From contig JASLCM010000209.1 of NCBI GenBank assembly GCA_030151845.1, positions 1 to 6,320 of the forward strand: DNA of 6,320 nt, written 5' to 3'. This document shows, piece by piece, positions 5,828 through 6,320 of the stretch. Below the pieces are notes generated by a model. The model searched no databases, was not told where the DNA came from, and was given only the letters and a program-made list of their open reading frames with translations. A program made the position numbers and the translations under genes. This DNA is from Bacteroides sp. GTDB taxonomy: Bacteria > Bacteroidota > Bacteroidia > Bacteroidales > Bacteroidaceae. Positions within the stretch are counted from its first letter, which is position 1. Each line of letters opens with the position of its first letter.

Positions 5828-6320
5828 ATGAGAAAGAATATATATATTAGTTTACTCGTTAGTCTTCTAGCTTTAGCTGGATGTACAACAGATACCGTAG
5901 AGTCTCTCTCACAGAAAGAGGGAGTCTTACACCTTTCTATGGGTATTTCTACCGATGAATTAAATCTGGCTCAGGTTCGTTCTGGAAATCCTCAAGAGGA
6001 GGATATTAAAAATTTAAAAGTTCTAGTTTTCGATGAGAATCAAAATTTCATCTATAGTAGAGAAGCTATTCTCGGAGGTGAATCGAGTGCACCATTAGAG
6101 GATAACGCTTACTTTCCCGATGGAAATAGAAATGAGATTGAGCGGGTTAAAAGTTTTCAAGTAGAGCTTCTATCCAGCAACAAGAAGAGATATCTCCATC
6201 TTATTGCCAATTACAACTGGAAAGGGTTTCCACAAGACTATTTCTTAGAGGGGACGAGTGTAAGTGAGGTAATCCCTAGCCTAAAAGGAGGTGATAAGGT
6301 TTTCTGGAGCGTTGCTGAAC
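5828..6320 (+). CDS. Fifth fimbrial accessory lipoprotein, N-terminal part (3' truncated by window)
   Basis: 164 codons are visible and the frame is open to the window end. The N-terminus M-R-K-N-I-Y-I-S-L-L is followed by a hydrophobic core and a textbook lipobox L-A-G-C (Cys19), then T-T-D-T-V-E. A candidate Arg processing site is Q-V-R51-S. The strand I-K-N-L-K-V-L-V-F-D-E-N resembles the matching strand of the anchor (L-F-A-F-D-E-N-D). Y-L-H-L-I-A-N-Y-N-W matches F-F-F-L-A-N in the 2066 gene. This places it in the same fimbrillin-like fold, first domain. It starts 17 bp after the previous stop with an A-rich leader (gattaaaATG) and no clear Shine-Dalgarno. By order it would correspond to P. 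gingivalis mfa5, whose product carries a von Willebrand A domain. No MIDAS-type D-x-S-x-S is seen in the visible part, so that identity is open. It could instead be another DUF4906/FimB-like subunit. Confidence 0.72.
   Translation, partial: MRKNIYISLLVSLLALAGCTTDTVESLSQKEGVLHLSMGISTDELNLAQVRSGNPQEEDIKNLKVLVFDENQNFIYSREAILGGESSAPLEDNAYFPDGNRNEIERVKSFQVELLSSNKKRYLHLIANYNWKGFPQDYFLEGTSVSEVIPSLKGGDKVFWSVAE

Overview
The window is a single co-directional block of five plus-strand genes with no long intergenic gap. Together they look like a Bacteroidales type V (Mfa/Fim-type) fimbrial operon. Three things point to Bacteroidota: the A-rich start regions without a clear Shine-Dalgarno, the AT-rich but unbiased coding sequence, and the protein families themselves (Mfa1-type major fimbrillin, FimB/Mfa2-type lipoproteins). 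The gene order resembles the Porphyromonas gingivalis mfa1-mfa2-mfa3-mfa4-mfa5 cluster. The genus cannot be fixed from the sequence; Porphyromonadaceae or a close relative is the best guess.

Layout: 1-987 is the C-terminal part of a major fimbrial subunit (mfa1-like; the 5' end lies outside the window). 988-1065 is a short intergenic region with a strong 12-bp hairpin. 1066-2031 is an Mfa2-type anchor lipoprotein. 2066-3517 is an accessory lipoprotein in the Mfa3 position. 3519-5810 is a 763-residue lipoprotein in the Mfa4 position, whose long C-terminal extension ends in a tip-adhesin-like module. 5828-6320 is the N-terminal part of a fifth fimbrial lipoprotein, running off the 3' end.

How they work together: short motifs shared across the set indicate one fold reused along the pilus. 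One is an N-terminal strand of the form (V/I)xxLxxxxF(D/N). Another is an R-x-x-A/T-x-(K/R)-(V/I) strand opening the second domain. A third is R-N-H-x-Y. The fourth is a closing W-x-x-V strand. The inferred logic is that the major subunit builds the shaft and the anchor holds it in the outer membrane. The accessory lipoproteins form the minor or tip components. The candidate arginine processing sites and the placement of the closing strand differ between anchor and tip-like proteins in a way that fits directional strand-exchange assembly.

No mobile element, RNA gene, CRISPR array or clear promoter is visible; the operon promoter probably lies upstream of position 1. The system type is known. 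The less ordinary points are the large tip-like protein in the fourth position, the Pro-rich tether in the major subunit and the intercistronic hairpin.
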